A stretch of 64,000 nucleotides of DNA from Prochlorococcus sp. AG-347-K16 (GTDB taxonomy: Bacteria; Cyanobacteriota; Cyanobacteriia; PCC-6307; Cyanobiaceae), in NCBI GenBank assembly GCA_003281405.1, contig QCCD01000002.1, positions 158,411 through 222,410 on the forward strand. The letters are read 5' to 3'. This document shows positions 22,241-39,079 of the stretch, in pieces (position 1 is the stretch's first letter; the number at the start of each line of letters is the position of its first letter). The notes under the pieces are model-generated. The model was not told the origin of the DNA. It ran no database searches and saw only the letters and a list, made by a program, of their open reading frames with translations. The position numbers and the translations under genes were made by a program.

Positions 22241-22534
22241 GTGGCCAATAACAAATCAGCAAAAAAGAGAATACAAATTGCAGAAAGAAATCGTTTAATT
22301 AATAAGTCATACAAATCTACAGTAAGAACTTTGACTAAAAAAACTTTAGAAAATTGTGAAAAATTTAAAAAAGAACCAAACGAGGAAAATAAAAATTTAG
22401 TCACTACAAGCCTTAATAAAGCCTTTAGTTTAATTGATAAAGCAGTTAAAAAAAATGTTCTTCACAGGAATAATGCAGCTAATAGAAAATCAAAAATTAA
22501 CAATTTTGTAAAAACTACCCTAACAACAAAGTAG
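22241..22534 (+). CDS. rpsT: 30S ribosomal protein S20
   Basis: A 97-residue, Lys/Arg/Asn-rich helical protein with the S20 N terminus ANNKSAKKRIQIAERNRLINKSYKS and the C-terminal VLHRNNAANRKSKIN. Translation begins at GTG 22241. S20 binds 16S rRNA in the 30S body. The next gene, tatD, follows at 17 bp. Confidence 0.96.
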   Translation: MANNKSAKKRIQIAERNRLINKSYKSTVRTLTKKTLENCEKFKKEPNEENKNLVTTSLNKAFSLIDKAVKKNVLHRNNAANRKSKINNFVKTTLTTK

Positions 22535-22551
22535 AAAGGCATGTTAGGAAT

Positions 22552-23346
22552 ATGAGCAAAATAGAACTCATAGACTCGCACTGTCATTTAATATTTGAAA
22601 ATTTTGAAAGAGATCTTGAAGATGTTGTTTTAAGGTTGCGTTCAAAAGGCATAAAAAAATTAGTTCATGCTTGTTGTGAATTAACAGAAATTCCTAAGTT
22701 GAAAAAAATATCTCATGAATTTAATGAAATTTACTATTCAGTTGGATTGCATCCACTAGAAGCAAAAAAATGGGAACAAAGTTCAACATCTCTTTTAAGA
22801 AAATCAGCTCAAGAAGATAGAAGAGTTGTAGCTATTGGGGAATTAGGTTTGGATTTTTTTAAAAATGAAAATAAAACTCAGCAAATTGAAGCACTTATTC
22901 CTCAAATGGAGTTAGCTTATGAACTTAAATTGCCTGTAATTATCCATTGCAGAGATGCTGCAAATGAAATGATAGACATATGTAGTGATCTCACTAGTAA
23001 AGGGAAATGTCCCGATGGTGTACTTCATTGTTGGACAGGAACCCCAAATGAAATGAAGCAATTCTTAGATCTTGGTTTTTACATCAGTTTTAGTGGAATA
23101 GTGACTTTCCCAAAAGCACATGAAATTCATGAGTGTGCCAAAATAGTACCAAATGATAAATACTTAATCGAAACTGATTCACCATTCTTGGCTCCTGTCC
23201 CTCATAGAGGTAAAAGAAATGAACCTGCATTTGTTGAAAATGTTGCAAAATATATGGCAGATTTAAGATCTACTGAATTAAACACAATTGCTAAAGAGTC
23301 ATCTAAGAATGCTGAAGATTTGTTTAAATTTGACTTGTTAAGTTGA
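22552..23346 (+). CDS. tatD: TatD-family metal-dependent DNase
   Basis: A 264-residue TIM-barrel metallohydrolase with IDSHCHL (metal-binding HxH), AIGELGLDF (metal Glu), PVIIHCRDA, VLHCWTG and IETDSPFLAP (metal Asp). TatD proteins are 3'-5' exonucleases acting in DNA repair or RNA quality control. It lies between rpsT and rpoB. Confidence 0.93.
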   Translation: MSKIELIDSHCHLIFENFERDLEDVVLRLRSKGIKKLVHACCELTEIPKLKKISHEFNEIYYSVGLHPLEAKKWEQSSTSLLRKSAQEDRRVVAIGELGLDFFKNENKTQQIEALIPQMELAYELKLPVIIHCRDAANEMIDICSDLTSKGKCPDGVLHCWTGTPNEMKQFLDLGFYISFSGIVTFPKAHEIHECAKIVPNDKYLIETDSPFLAPVPHRGKRNEPAFVENVAKYMADLRSTELNTIAKESSKNAEDLFKFDLLS

Positions 23347-23582
23347 CGGAGCAGCTGTTATTATAAGGAATTACTGGAAATTTTTCTTAATTTTTTAGCT
23401 TTTAACTTCTACAGTTAATGATTTGTCAGCATTAAACAAAATTTAATTCGTATAAATTAAATTGATTTTTTGTTGAAATCGAGATTTAATGGTTATCTCA
23501 TTTAAGTGAAAAGTTAAATTCTTAAAATATTGAGTAGATTATTAGTAAATGGTAAATCTCACAAAATCGCAGGTTTTCTTGG
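23347..23582 (+). promoter_or_regulatory. rpoB upstream region (236 bp)
   Basis: This gap contains no gene-like frame. It is AT-rich, with several -10-like hexamers (for example in TTCGTATAAATT near 23449), and should carry the rpoB-rpoC1-rpoC2 promoter and leader. No strong hairpin or terminator was found. Confidence 0.35.
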
Positions 23583-26500
23583 ATGAGCAGTAGCGCTTTA
23601 CAGGTAGCAAAAACAGCTACGTATCTACCAGATTTAGTTGAAGTACAAAGAGCAAGCTTTAAATGGTTTTTGGAAAAGGGTTTAATAGAAGAACTACAGA
23701 ATTTTTCTCCAATTTCTGATTACACAGGTAAATTAGAATTACATTTCATCGGAGAAGAGTACAGGTTAAAAAGACCTAGACATGATGTAGAGGAAGCCAA
23801 AAGAAGAGATGCTACATTTGCATCTCAAATGTATGTAACTTGCAGGTTAATTAATAAAGAGACAGGGGAAATTAAAGAACAAGAAGTATTTATTGGCGAA
23901 CTCCCATTAATGACTGAAAGAGGAACTTTCATTATTAATGGTGCTGAAAGAGTTATTGTTAATCAAATAGTTCGAAGCCCTGGTGTATATTTTAAAGATG
24001 AACTTGATAAAAATGGTCGAAGGACCTACAATGCTAGCGTTATTCCTAATAGAGGTGCTTGGTTAAAATTCGAAACGGACAAAAATAATTTACTTTATGT
24101 AAGAGTTGACAAAACTAGAAAAATTAATGCTCACGTTCTTATGAGAGCGATGGGTCTCTCAGATAATGATGTGGTCGATAAACTCAGGCATCCTGAGTTT
24201 TATCAAAGCTCAATTGATTCAGCTAATGACGAGGGTATAAATTCAGAAGACCAGGCATTACTTGAGCTATATAAGAAGCTACGTCCTGGGGAACCTCCCT
24301 CTGTTTCAGGAGGACAACAGCTGTTACACAGTAGATTTTTTGATCCTAAAAGATATGATTTAGGTCGAGTTGGTAGATATAAAATAAATAAAAAATTGAG
24401 ACTTACAGTACCAGACGATGTGAGAACACTTACCCATGAAGATGTTCTTTCTACTATTGATTACTTAATTAATCTAGAATTGGACATTGGCGGCGCTAGT
24501 TTGGATGATATTGACCACCTTGGTAATCGAAGGGTTAGATCTGTAGGAGAACTTCTACAAAATCAAGTCAGGGTTGGACTTAATCGTTTAGAGAGAATTA
24601 TTAAAGAAAGAATGACTGTTGGAGAAACAGATTCTTTAACTCCTGCTCAACTAGTAAATCCGAAACCTTTGGTTGCTGCTATAAAGGAATTTTTTGGCTC
24701 AAGTCAATTAAGCCAGTTCATGGATCAAACTAATCCTCTGGCTGAATTAACACACAAGAGAAGAATTTCAGCATTAGGTCCTGGAGGTTTAACTAGAGAA
24801 AGAGCAGGTTTTGCAGTAAGAGATATACACCCTTCGCATTATGGAAGATTATGTCCTATCGAGACTCCTGAAGGTCCTAATGCAGGACTTATAAATTCTT
24901 TAGCTACCCATGCAAGAGTTAATGAATATGGTTTCATTGAAACACCTTTTTGGGAAGTTAAAAACGGTAAAGTGGATAAAGAAGGTAATCCTGTTTATCT
25001 TTCTGCTGATTTAGAAGATGAGTGTAGGGTGGCTCCAGGAGACGTCGCAACTGACAAGGATGGAAACATAATTGCAAATCTAATACCAGTAAGATATAGA
25101 CAAGATTTTGAAAAAGTTCCTCCTCATCAAGTTGATTACGTTCAGCTTTCTCCGGTTCAGGTGATTTCAGTTGCTACTTCACTTATTCCTTTCTTGGAAC
25201 ATGATGATGCTAATAGAGCTCTAATGGGATCAAATATGCAACGCCAAGCCGTTCCACTGCTCAGGCCAGAACGTCCTTTGGTTGGCACAGGTTTAGAATC
25301 TCAAGTTGCTAGAGATTCGGGGATGGTTCCCATAACAAAAGTCAATGGAACTGTATCTTACGTAGATGCTAATGAGATTGTCGTCAAAGATGAGGATGGT
25401 AATGAACATTTTCACTATCTTCAGAAATATCAAAGATCAAATCAAGATACTTGCCTCAACCAAAGACCCATAGTCCAAATTGGAGATAGAGTTATTTCTG
25501 GGCAGGTTTTAGCAGATGGATCTGCATGTGAAGGAGGGGAAATTGCTCTTGGCCAAAACGTTTTAATTGCTTATATGCCATGGGAGGGGTACAACTACGA
25601 AGATGCAATTCTTGTGAGCGAGAGGATGGTAACTGATGATTTATATACTTCAGTGCATATTGAAAAATATGAAATTGAAGCAAGACAAACGAAGTTAGGG
25701 CCTGAAGAGATAACAAGAGAGATTCCCAATATCTCAGAGGAAAGCTTGAATAATCTTGATGAGATGGGAATTATTAGGATTGGTGCTTTTGTCGAGAGTG
25801 GAGATATCCTTGTAGGAAAAGTGACTCCAAAAGGGGAGTCAGACCAGCCACCGGAAGAAAAACTCTTAAGAGCTATTTTTGGTGAAAAAGCTCGAGATGT
25901 TAGAGACAATTCCCTCAGAGTACCTAAAACTGAAAAGGGAAGGGTATTGGATGTTCGTATTTATACTAGAGAACAAGGTGATGAATTACCTCCAGGAGCC
26001 AATATGGTTGTTAGGGTTTATGTTGCTCAGAGAAGAAAAATTCAAGTAGGTGACAAAATGGCTGGGAGGCATGGAAATAAAGGAATTATTAGCAGAATCT
26101 TACCCAGAGAAGATATGCCTTATTTACCTGATGGAACGCCTGTAGATATAGTTCTTAATCCTTTAGGAGTTCCAAGTAGGATGAATGTTGGTCAAGTTTT
26201 TGAATTACTTATGGGCTGGGCAGCTTCCAACTTAAACTGCCGGGTTAAAGTCGTTCCATTTGATGAAATGTATGGAGCTGAAAAATCACATCAAACTGTT
26301 CAAGCATTTTTAGAGGAAGCTTCAAAACAGCCAGGTAAAGCTTGGGTTTACAATCCTGATGACCCTGGAAAGTTATTACTTAAAGATGGTAGGACAGGGG
26401 AACCTTTCGATCAGCCAGTTGCTGTTGGATACTCACATTTCCTCAAGTTAGTTCATTTGGTGGATGATAAAATTCATGCTAGATCTACTGGGCCTTACTC

Positions 26501-26876
26501 TTTGGTTACACAGCAACCATTGGGTGGTAAAGCACAGCAAGGTGGACAAAGGCTTGGAGAAATGGAAGTATGGGCTCTTGAAGCATATGGAGCCGCTTAC
26601 ACACTACAAGAATTGTTAACAGTTAAATCTGATGACATGCAAGGAAGAAATGAAGCGCTTAATGCAATCGTCAAAGGTAAACCAATTCCAAGGCCAGGCA
26701 CTCCTGAGTCATTTAAAGTTCTTATGAGGGAATTACAATCTCTAGGCTTGGATATAGGAGTTTATACAGATGAAGGAAAAGAAGTTGATTTAATGCAAGA
26801 TATAAACCCGAGAAGAAATACTCCATCAAGACCTACTTACGAATCTCTCGGAACCTCTGAATATGAGGAAGATTAA
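23583..26876 (+). CDS. rpoB: RNA polymerase beta subunit
   Basis: The 1097-residue beta subunit forms half of the polymerase active cleft. Key conserved segments are present: the rifampicin-region [61 protein letters not shown] and [14 protein letters not shown]. It is followed by rpoC1 and rpoC2 on the same strand. The length and start are typical of cyanobacteria. Confidence 0.99.
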   Translation: MSSSALQVAKTATYLPDLVEVQRASFKWFLEKGLIEELQNFSPISDYTGKLELHFIGEEYRLKRPRHDVEEAKRRDATFASQMYVTCRLINKETGEIKEQEVFIGELPLMTERGTFIINGAERVIVNQIVRSPGVYFKDELDKNGRRTYNASVIPNRGAWLKFETDKNNLLYVRVDKTRKINAHVLMRAMGLSDNDVVDKLRHPEFYQSSIDSANDEGINSEDQALLELYKKLRPGEPPSVSGGQQLLHSRFFDPKRYDLGRVGRYKINKKLRLTVPDDVRTLTHEDVLSTIDYLINLELDIGGASLDDIDHLGNRRVRSVGELLQNQVRVGLNRLERIIKERMTVGETDSLTPAQLVNPKPLVAAIKEFFGSSQLSQFMDQTNPLAELTHKRRISALGPGGLTRERAGFAVRDIHPSHYGRLCPIETPEGPNAGLINSLATHARVNEYGFIETPFWEVKNGKVDKEGNPVYLSADLEDECRVAPGDVATDKDGNIIANLIPVRYRQDFEKVPPHQVDYVQLSPVQVISVATSLIPFLEHDDANRALMGSNMQRQAVPLLRPERPLVGTGLESQVARDSGMVPITKVNGTVSYVDANEIVVKDEDGNEHFHYLQKYQRSNQDTCLNQRPIVQIGDRVISGQVLADGSACEGGEIALGQNVLIAYMPWEGYNYEDAILVSERMVTDDLYTSVHIEKYEIEARQTKLGPEEITREIPNISEESLNNLDEMGIIRIGAFVESGDILVGKVTPKGESDQPPEEKLLRAIFGEKARDVRDNSLRVPKTEKGRVLDVRIYTREQGDELPPGANMVVRVYVAQRRKIQVGDKMAGRHGNKGIISRILPREDMPYLPDGTPVDIVLNPLGVPSRMNVGQVFELLMGWAASNLNCRVKVVPFDEMYGAEKSHQTVQAFLEEASKQPGKAWVYNPDDPGKLLLKDGRTGEPFDQPVAVGYSHFLKLVHLVDDKIHARSTGPYSLVTQQPLGGKAQQGGQRLGEMEVWALEAYGAAYTLQELLTVKSDDMQGRNEALNAIVKGKPIPRPGTPESFKVLMRELQSLGLDIGVYTDEGKEVDLMQDINPRRNTPSRPTYESLGTSEYEED

Positions 26877-26901
26877 ATATCAAATTTAAACTTTTTTTTA
26901 A

Positions 26902-28821
<1,920 letters not shown>

Positions 28822-28828
28822 TCTTTAA

Positions 28829-32956
<4,128 letters not shown>

Positions 32957-32986
32957 ATATTATCTATTATTATTTTTAGTTACTAG

Positions 32987-33163
<177 letters not shown>

Positions 33164-33180
33164 AAATAGGTTTAAAATAA

Positions 33181-34236
<1,056 letters not shown>

Positions 34237-34301
34237 TAATATTATCTAAGAAAATATTATCTAAAAAAAATTTTTAAAAGTCTCTTTAACAGGCTATCAT
34301 T

Positions 34302-34448
34302 GTGTTAATTAATCTTGAATCTTTGGGTTTTATTAAGACAAAAATTTTACCTTTCGCTATCGTCGCACTTTTTGGGATTGCCTTTTTTGCAGTTAGTGCA
34401 AGAATTTGGTTGCCGGGAGATATGATGTCACCTGCTCCAATTAATTAA
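34302..34448 (+). CDS. 48-residue single-span membrane microprotein, unassigned
   Basis: GTG 34302 opens a 48-residue frame: a short N terminus (ending LGFIKTK), one transmembrane segment (ILPFAIVALFGIAFFAV) and a short tail SARIWLPGDMMSPAPIN. The layout is like photosystem or NDH low-molecular-weight subunits, but I could not match it to PsbM, PsaM, Psb30, NdhP or PetM. The conserved-looking GDMMSPAP tail suggests selection. It sits between rlmN and the HEAT-repeat gene, 19 bp from the latter. Confidence 0.65.
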   Translation: MLINLESLGFIKTKILPFAIVALFGIAFFAVSARIWLPGDMMSPAPIN

Positions 34449-34467
34449 TATTTTTAGATTCTGAAAA

Positions 34468-35235
34468 ATGACAAAAAATAAGGATCATAATCAAGATAGT
34501 TTAGCTGAAATAGCAATTGATCCAGATGTTTTAGCCAGAGAATTGGCTTTAGAGATTGAAATAGATCCTTTAGAACAAATTGATGAAGATGTGTTTTCAA
34601 AAGATTTAAATATCACTCAAGAGTGTGATGAAGCTTTAAAAATGCTCAAAGGTACTAGAGAAGAGAGAATACAAGGCTTAAGAATATTTTGTGAGTATAG
34701 AGATCAAAGATCTTTCCCACTTTTGTTACCATTACTTGATCAACCTTGCCCTGTTGAAAGAATGAGTGCGGTATATGCTTTAGGTCGGAATCCATGTCCT
34801 AGCGCAGTCCAAAAACTTGTCAGTCTTTTGAAGACTGATGATAATGCTTATGTCAGAAGAGCAACTGCATGGAGCTTAGCTAATTATGATAATCAAATTG
34901 TTTTAGAACCTTTAATAAATGCTTTAAAGAATGATGTTGCGGCAGTAAGATTATGGTCATCTAGTTCTTTAGCTGAAATTGGAAATGTTTCTTTAGAAAA
35001 TGCTCAATTGGCAGCAGAACAACTTTTAATAAGTTTAAAAATAGATAATGAACCGGGTGTAAGAAGTAATTGCATCTGGTCATTGTGTAGATTGTACGAA
35101 AAATTAAACAATACACTTCAAGAAAGTTTCGTTGATGAATGTACCAAGATAGCTCTTTTCGATAAAGAACCTTCTGTTATGGAAGAAGCAAAAACTGCCT
35201 TGGATTCAATGGGGATGCAAGGTTTTTATAACTAA
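34468..35235 (+). CDS. HEAT-repeat (phycobilin-lyase-like/IaiH-type) protein
   Basis: A 255-residue alpha-helical protein. After an acidic N terminus (1-55) come about five HEAT/PBS-lyase-like repeats, such as VERMSAVYALGRNPCPSAVQKL, AYVRRATAWSLANYDN and AAVRLWSSSSLAEIGN. HEAT-repeat proteins of this type include CpcE/NblB lyase-like proteins and IaiH, which is linked to Fe-S and iron sensing. Because Prochlorococcus lacks phycobilisomes, a lyase role is unlikely. The downstream ferredoxin cluster would suit an Fe-S-related role, but that is inference. Confidence 0.75.
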   Translation: MTKNKDHNQDSLAEIAIDPDVLARELALEIEIDPLEQIDEDVFSKDLNITQECDEALKMLKGTREERIQGLRIFCEYRDQRSFPLLLPLLDQPCPVERMSAVYALGRNPCPSAVQKLVSLLKTDDNAYVRRATAWSLANYDNQIVLEPLINALKNDVAAVRLWSSSSLAEIGNVSLENAQLAAEQLLISLKIDNEPGVRSNCIWSLCRLYEKLNNTLQESFVDECTKIALFDKEPSVMEEAKTALDSMGMQGFYN

Positions 35236-35383
35236 ATTTCTTAATTTTTTTACAAGAACACTTGATAACTAATTAATTTATCAGATATTCAATATAAAAA
35301 TTAAAATTAATTAACTTGTACCAACTGAAACAAAATATTTTCGTTATTCTATATAAAGTAAAAGTACTCAGTACTTGAATTTA

Positions 35384-35599
35384 ATGCCTCAAAAAACATT
35401 GAGATTCAAAATTCATCAAGACGGAAGAGTTGAAGAGACTGTTGAGGGATTTACTGGTAATTCATGCAATGAAGCTACAAAAAATCTCGAAGACGCTCTC
35501 GGTAAAGTAACAGTCAAAAATAAGACTTCTGATGCTTTCATCTCTAATCAAAGTGAAAACTTAACACAATTAAATAACGAATCTAATGTCACATTTTAG
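35384..35599 (+). CDS. DUF2997 small protein
   Basis: A 71-residue protein from ATG 35384 (MPQKTLRFKIHQDGRVEETVEGFTG); a TTG nine bases upstream is possible. The basic strand-turn-strand start and NSCNEATKNLEDALGKV helix are the DUF2997 signature. These genes sit next to ycf35 in cyanobacteria. It overlaps ycf35 by 14 bases in another frame, strongly suggesting translational coupling. No function is established. Confidence 0.82.
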   Translation: MPQKTLRFKIHQDGRVEETVEGFTGNSCNEATKNLEDALGKVTVKNKTSDAFISNQSENLTQLNNESNVTF

Positions 35600-35978
35600 T
35601 ACAATTAAAACTCAGCTCAAAGAAGTAGAGCCATTAATTAAGGCTTTAAATCATTTCGGTTATAGTATTAATCAAGAAGAAAAGTTTGTAAAAGGATATA
35701 AAGGTCAATTCACAGCTGTTGATATAAGTATGAATTTACCTGGTGATACCCAAGTTGGATTTAAATGGGATAATAATTCTAATGCATATGAATTAGTTAC
35801 TGACCTTGATCTATGGAAGTTTGAGATTCCAGTAGAAAGATTTATCTCAAAAGTTACACAAATGTATGCCTACCAAACAATCATTTCTAAAACTCAAGAA
35901 GACGGATATCAAATCGTAGAGCAAAAAAATAAAAATGATGGTTCTATTGAATTGGTCTTAACCAAGTGGGAAAACTAA
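35586..35978 (+). CDS. ycf35: Ycf35 (DUF1257) protein
   Basis: A 130-residue protein with the DUF1257 start MSHFSTIKTQLKEVEPLIKAL and the central FKWDNNSNAYELVTDLDLW. Ycf35 is conserved in cyanobacteria and in plastid genomes of red algae; its function is unknown. It is flanked by DUF2997 (overlapping) and a ferredoxin gene 9 bp downstream, a conserved trio that hints at a shared redox or regulatory job. Confidence 0.9.
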   Translation: MSHFSTIKTQLKEVEPLIKALNHFGYSINQEEKFVKGYKGQFTAVDISMNLPGDTQVGFKWDNNSNAYELVTDLDLWKFEIPVERFISKVTQMYAYQTIISKTQEDGYQIVEQKNKNDGSIELVLTKWEN

Positions 35979-35987
35979 TGTCAAGAT

Positions 35988-36347
35988 ATGGATTTTACGG
36001 ATCCATTTCATAATACTGAAGAAAATATTGAGACTACAGGCTTTGAGCCCGTTTTAGGTGGTCAGTTAGCCGAAAAAGCTGTATGGGTTGATGAAGCAAA
36101 TTGTATTGGCTGTCGGTACTGTGTTCACGTCGCTTCGAACACTTTCACTGTTGATGAATTTCATGGTAGAAGTCGAGCTATTAGGCAAGATGGAGATAGC
36201 TCTGAAGTCATACAAGAAGCAATAGATACATGCCCTGTTGATTGTATTCATTGGGTCAAATTTGAAGAATTAGATGATTTAGAGAATAGTCTCGATAGGG
36301 ATATGTTTCAAACATTTGGAAAGCCACCAAGAATGAATAAGCACTAA
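35988..36347 (+). CDS. 4Fe-4S ferredoxin
   Basis: A 119-residue single-cluster ferredoxin. Ligands are Cys39, Cys42 and Cys45 (CIGCRYC) and Cys82 (TCPVDCIHW); Cys86 is extra. The N-terminal 30 residues are an unstructured leader, and residues 88-119 a short helical tail. Such ferredoxins are fused to J domains in plant chloroplasts. It belongs to the DUF2997-ycf35 cluster and is followed 10 bp later by an aldo/keto reductase, a possible electron partner. Confidence 0.9.
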   Translation: MDFTDPFHNTEENIETTGFEPVLGGQLAEKAVWVDEANCIGCRYCVHVASNTFTVDEFHGRSRAIRQDGDSSEVIQEAIDTCPVDCIHWVKFEELDDLENSLDRDMFQTFGKPPRMNKH

Positions 36348-36357
36348 TATCAAAAAG

Positions 36358-37551
36358 ATGCAATATCGTAGATTTGGTAGAACCAATCTGAAGATTCCTG
36401 TTTTATCTTTAGGTGGTATGAGATTTCAAAAAAGTTGGGACCAATTAGATTTTTCTGAGGTTTCAAACGAAGAACAAAATAAAGTAGAAAATATATTAGA
36501 TCTTGCAACACAATATGGCTTAAGTCATGTAGAAACCGCCAAGTACTATGGAACTTCTGAGGTGCAATTAGGGATGTGTTTTAAGAATACTAAGAAAATC
36601 CCAAATATAATCCAAACAAAGATCCCACCAAATAGTGATCCGGAAATTTTTGAGCGAGATGTATTATCTAGCATTGAGAAATTGAAAGTTAAAAAAATTG
36701 ATTTGTTAGCAATACATGGTATCAATACTGCTGAACATTTACATCAGGCTATTCGAGATGGAGGTTGCATTGATATTTTGAGGAATTTTCAAAAAGAAAA
36801 TTTAATTGGATCTATTGGATTTTCAACTCATGGAAAATCTTCACTTATTGAAAAGGCCATATCAACAAACTTATTTGATTATGTAAATTTGCACTGGTAT
36901 TTCATTAATCAGGAAAATACAAAGGTTATTAATTTAGCCAATAAGCATGATCTTGGGGTTTTCATAATAAGTCCCACTGATAAAGGGGGACATCTTCATA
37001 CTCCCTCAAAAAAAATGTTGGAATTTTGTAAACCACTTCATCCCATAGTTTTTAATGATCTTTTTTGCTTAAGAAATCAAAATGTCCATACTTTGAGTGT
37101 CGGTATTGCAAAAGAGACAGATTTTGCTCTGCATTTAAAAGCTGTCTCGTTGTTATCTGAATCTGAGAAGTATGTGCCTAAGATTATTAACAAATTAAGG
37201 CAGGAATCAATTAATTCCTTAGGTTTAGAGTGGCATCACAATTGGAATAGAAATTTACCAAGTTGGGAATATACTCCGGGAAATATTAATATTCCTGTTC
37301 TGCTTTGGCTTTCAAATTTAATTGATTGGTTGGGTATGGAAGGATATGCAAGAGCTAGATATCAATTGCTTGGTAATGGAAGTCACTGGTTCCCAGGATT
37401 CAATGCGAATTTACTAGATGTAGATGTTTCTGAAGGGCAATTATTGAAAGTATTAGAGGGTCATATAAATCCAAAAAAAGTTATAAAAAAATTGAGAAAT
37501 TTAAAAGAAAAGTTTGGAGATAAGAATGCTAAAAGATTATCAAGAAAATAA
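36358..37551 (+). CDS. Aldo/keto reductase family protein
   Basis: A 397-residue TIM-barrel oxidoreductase. The N-terminal MQYRRFGRTNLKIPVLSLGGMR, the catalytic-type Tyr in ETAKYYGTSE, and LLAIHGINT match the aldo/keto reductase superfamily. Residues from about 280 on are an extra helical domain found in the ferredoxin-associated branch of this family, but no extra Fe-S cysteines are visible. Ten bases separate it from the ferredoxin gene. The substrate is unknown. Confidence 0.85.
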   Translation: MQYRRFGRTNLKIPVLSLGGMRFQKSWDQLDFSEVSNEEQNKVENILDLATQYGLSHVETAKYYGTSEVQLGMCFKNTKKIPNIIQTKIPPNSDPEIFERDVLSSIEKLKVKKIDLLAIHGINTAEHLHQAIRDGGCIDILRNFQKENLIGSIGFSTHGKSSLIEKAISTNLFDYVNLHWYFINQENTKVINLANKHDLGVFIISPTDKGGHLHTPSKKMLEFCKPLHPIVFNDLFCLRNQNVHTLSVGIAKETDFALHLKAVSLLSESEKYVPKIINKLRQESINSLGLEWHHNWNRNLPSWEYTPGNINIPVLLWLSNLIDWLGMEGYARARYQLLGNGSHWFPGFNANLLDVDVSEGQLLKVLEGHINPKKVIKKLRNLKEKFGDKNAKRLSRK

Positions 37552-37553
37552 TT

Positions 37554-38294
37554 TCATAATGGATTTTTTTCAGGTTTACCAACTTTTCTTGGGTAAATTT
37601 CAGGACAAAAATTCTTTGGTTGAATTAGAATAATATTTCGGGTGCCTTTATTTCTTGGTAATAGTATCTCTTTTTTCTCTTTAACTTTCCCTTCTAATAT
37701 TTCCAAAGTTTTATCTAAATTTTTGCTTTCTTGATTCGTCCATTTGCCACAATATAAAACTCCAAACCCTTCTTTTTTTAACATTGGTAGTATATATTCT
37801 GAAACTGTTGATGGGTTACTAACCGCTCTAGTTGTTGCAATATTAAAATTATTTCTCATTGACGATTGGTGGGCTAAATTCTCAACACGATCATTGATTA
37901 CATGAATATTGTTTTTGAAATTGATCTGCTCAACTAAAAATTTTATTGCATCTGTTTTCTTTTTCAAAGAATCAATTAGGTATATCTCAGAATTAGGATG
38001 AGTTATTGCATAAGCTAAACCAGGGAAGCCACAGCCTGATCCAATATCTAAAAATTTTTTATTATCAAAATTAATATTCGTGAAAGCTTTGAATGGCCAA
38101 ATGCTGTCAAAAACTTGAGATACCCAATAATCATCCCCATCAGTTAATCTTGTGAGATTGGTCTTATTATTTAATTCTTTAATTTTAATTTGTAACTCTT
38201 GAAATAAATTTATTTCTTCTTCAGTTATTAAGGAAAGAATTTCTTCTGGAATGTTTTGTCTTTTCATTTCTTTATAAACATGAATTTTAACCAT
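37554..38294 (-). CDS. rsmG: 16S rRNA m7G527 methyltransferase
   Basis: RsmG methylates N7 of guanosine 527 in 16S rRNA. The 246 residues include LTRLTDGDDYWVSQVFDSI, SAM motif DIGSGCGFPGLA, and TTRAVSNPSTVSEYILPML. ATG 38294 is used; MKRQNIPEEI, nine codons on, is an alternative. It is convergent with the aldo/keto reductase (2 bp gap) and divergent from the J-domain gene. Confidence 0.94.
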   Translation of the reverse strand: MVKIHVYKEMKRQNIPEEILSLITEEEINLFQELQIKIKELNNKTNLTRLTDGDDYWVSQVFDSIWPFKAFTNINFDNKKFLDIGSGCGFPGLAYAITHPNSEIYLIDSLKKKTDAIKFLVEQINFKNNIHVINDRVENLAHQSSMRNNFNIATTRAVSNPSTVSEYILPMLKKEGFGVLYCGKWTNQESKNLDKTLEILEGKVKEKKEILLPRNKGTRNIILIQPKNFCPEIYPRKVGKPEKNPL

Positions 38295-38356
38295 CCATTA
38301 AATACATTCTATTTAGTAAAAATTTATTAGAATTACAATATTAATAAAAGATTATT

Positions 38357-38797
38357 TTGAAAGGGGAAACTTCCTATTACAAAATTTTAGGTGTAAATGA
38401 AAATGCATCCAATCATGAATTAAGAAAGGCATTTTGTAAACTTTCTATTGAGTTGCATCCCGATACAACTTCATTAGAAATAGACGTTGCTAAAAGTAAA
38501 TTTCAAGAAGTTCTTGAAGCTTATGAACATTTAAATAATAGTAATTTAAGGAAAATATATGATGACAAACTAAAAGAAAACTCTAGGATTACTAAAAATA
38601 CTAACGTTTTAAATAATTTAGTAATCGATTCTAATAATCAAAATTTAATAGGAAACAGAAGACCTTTTTCGAATGGAGAATTGTTTTCGTTGTTTCTTTT
38701 AATTATCATCATTTCTATAAGTTTAATTGGTTCAATTTTTATTGCTTCTTTTACTGGAAAAGAATTAGAAACAATACCGCTTTGGCTAATTAAATAA
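38357..38797 (+). CDS. Membrane-anchored J-domain protein
   Basis: A 146-residue protein starting at TTG 38357. Residues 5-70 are a J domain with the HPD tripeptide at 34-36 (IELHPDTTS), so it should stimulate a DnaK ATPase. A polar linker (75-105) leads to one transmembrane segment near residues 112-132 (LFSLFLLIIIISISLIGSIF). There is no G/F or zinc-finger region, so this is a specialised type III J protein. The small DUF3143 gene follows at 16 bp. Confidence 0.9.
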   Translation: MKGETSYYKILGVNENASNHELRKAFCKLSIELHPDTTSLEIDVAKSKFQEVLEAYEHLNNSNLRKIYDDKLKENSRITKNTNVLNNLVIDSNNQNLIGNRRPFSNGELFSLFLLIIIISISLIGSIFIASFTGKELETIPLWLIK

Positions 38798-38813
38798 TTT
38801 TTTAAAAAATTTT

Positions 38814-39071
38814 GTGAATCCTTCTAAAAAACCTATCAATCAAAATTCACTGCAATCATTGGAATTGTGGCTAACTGATTTAGGTGCTGTGAAGGATATT
38901 AATAATCCATCTAAATGGTATCTGTTACTTTCAAATTGGAATGCAACTATTATTTTTGAACAAGAAGATTTAAGTGTTATTTGGGAAAGTGAAGGACAAG
39001 AAACCAAAAGACTATTTTCCTACTGCATTAATAGAGAAGATGTGGAAAATGCAATACTGCAGGGACCTTAA
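38814..39071 (+). CDS. DUF3143 protein
   Basis: An 85-residue soluble protein from GTG 38814. The LQSLELWLTDLGAVKD, WYLLLSNWNATIIFEQEDLSVIW and REDVENAILQGP segments fit the cyanobacterial DUF3143 family, of unknown function, which often follows a J-domain gene. It converges with bioA (8 bp gap). Confidence 0.82.
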   Translation: MNPSKKPINQNSLQSLELWLTDLGAVKDINNPSKWYLLLSNWNATIIFEQEDLSVIWESEGQETKRLFSYCINREDVENAILQGP

Positions 39072-39079
39072 ACTTCTAT

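Noticed and set aside
25492..25909. Antisense ORFs within rpoB
   Set aside because: No family features and codon pattern belongs to the rpoB frame.
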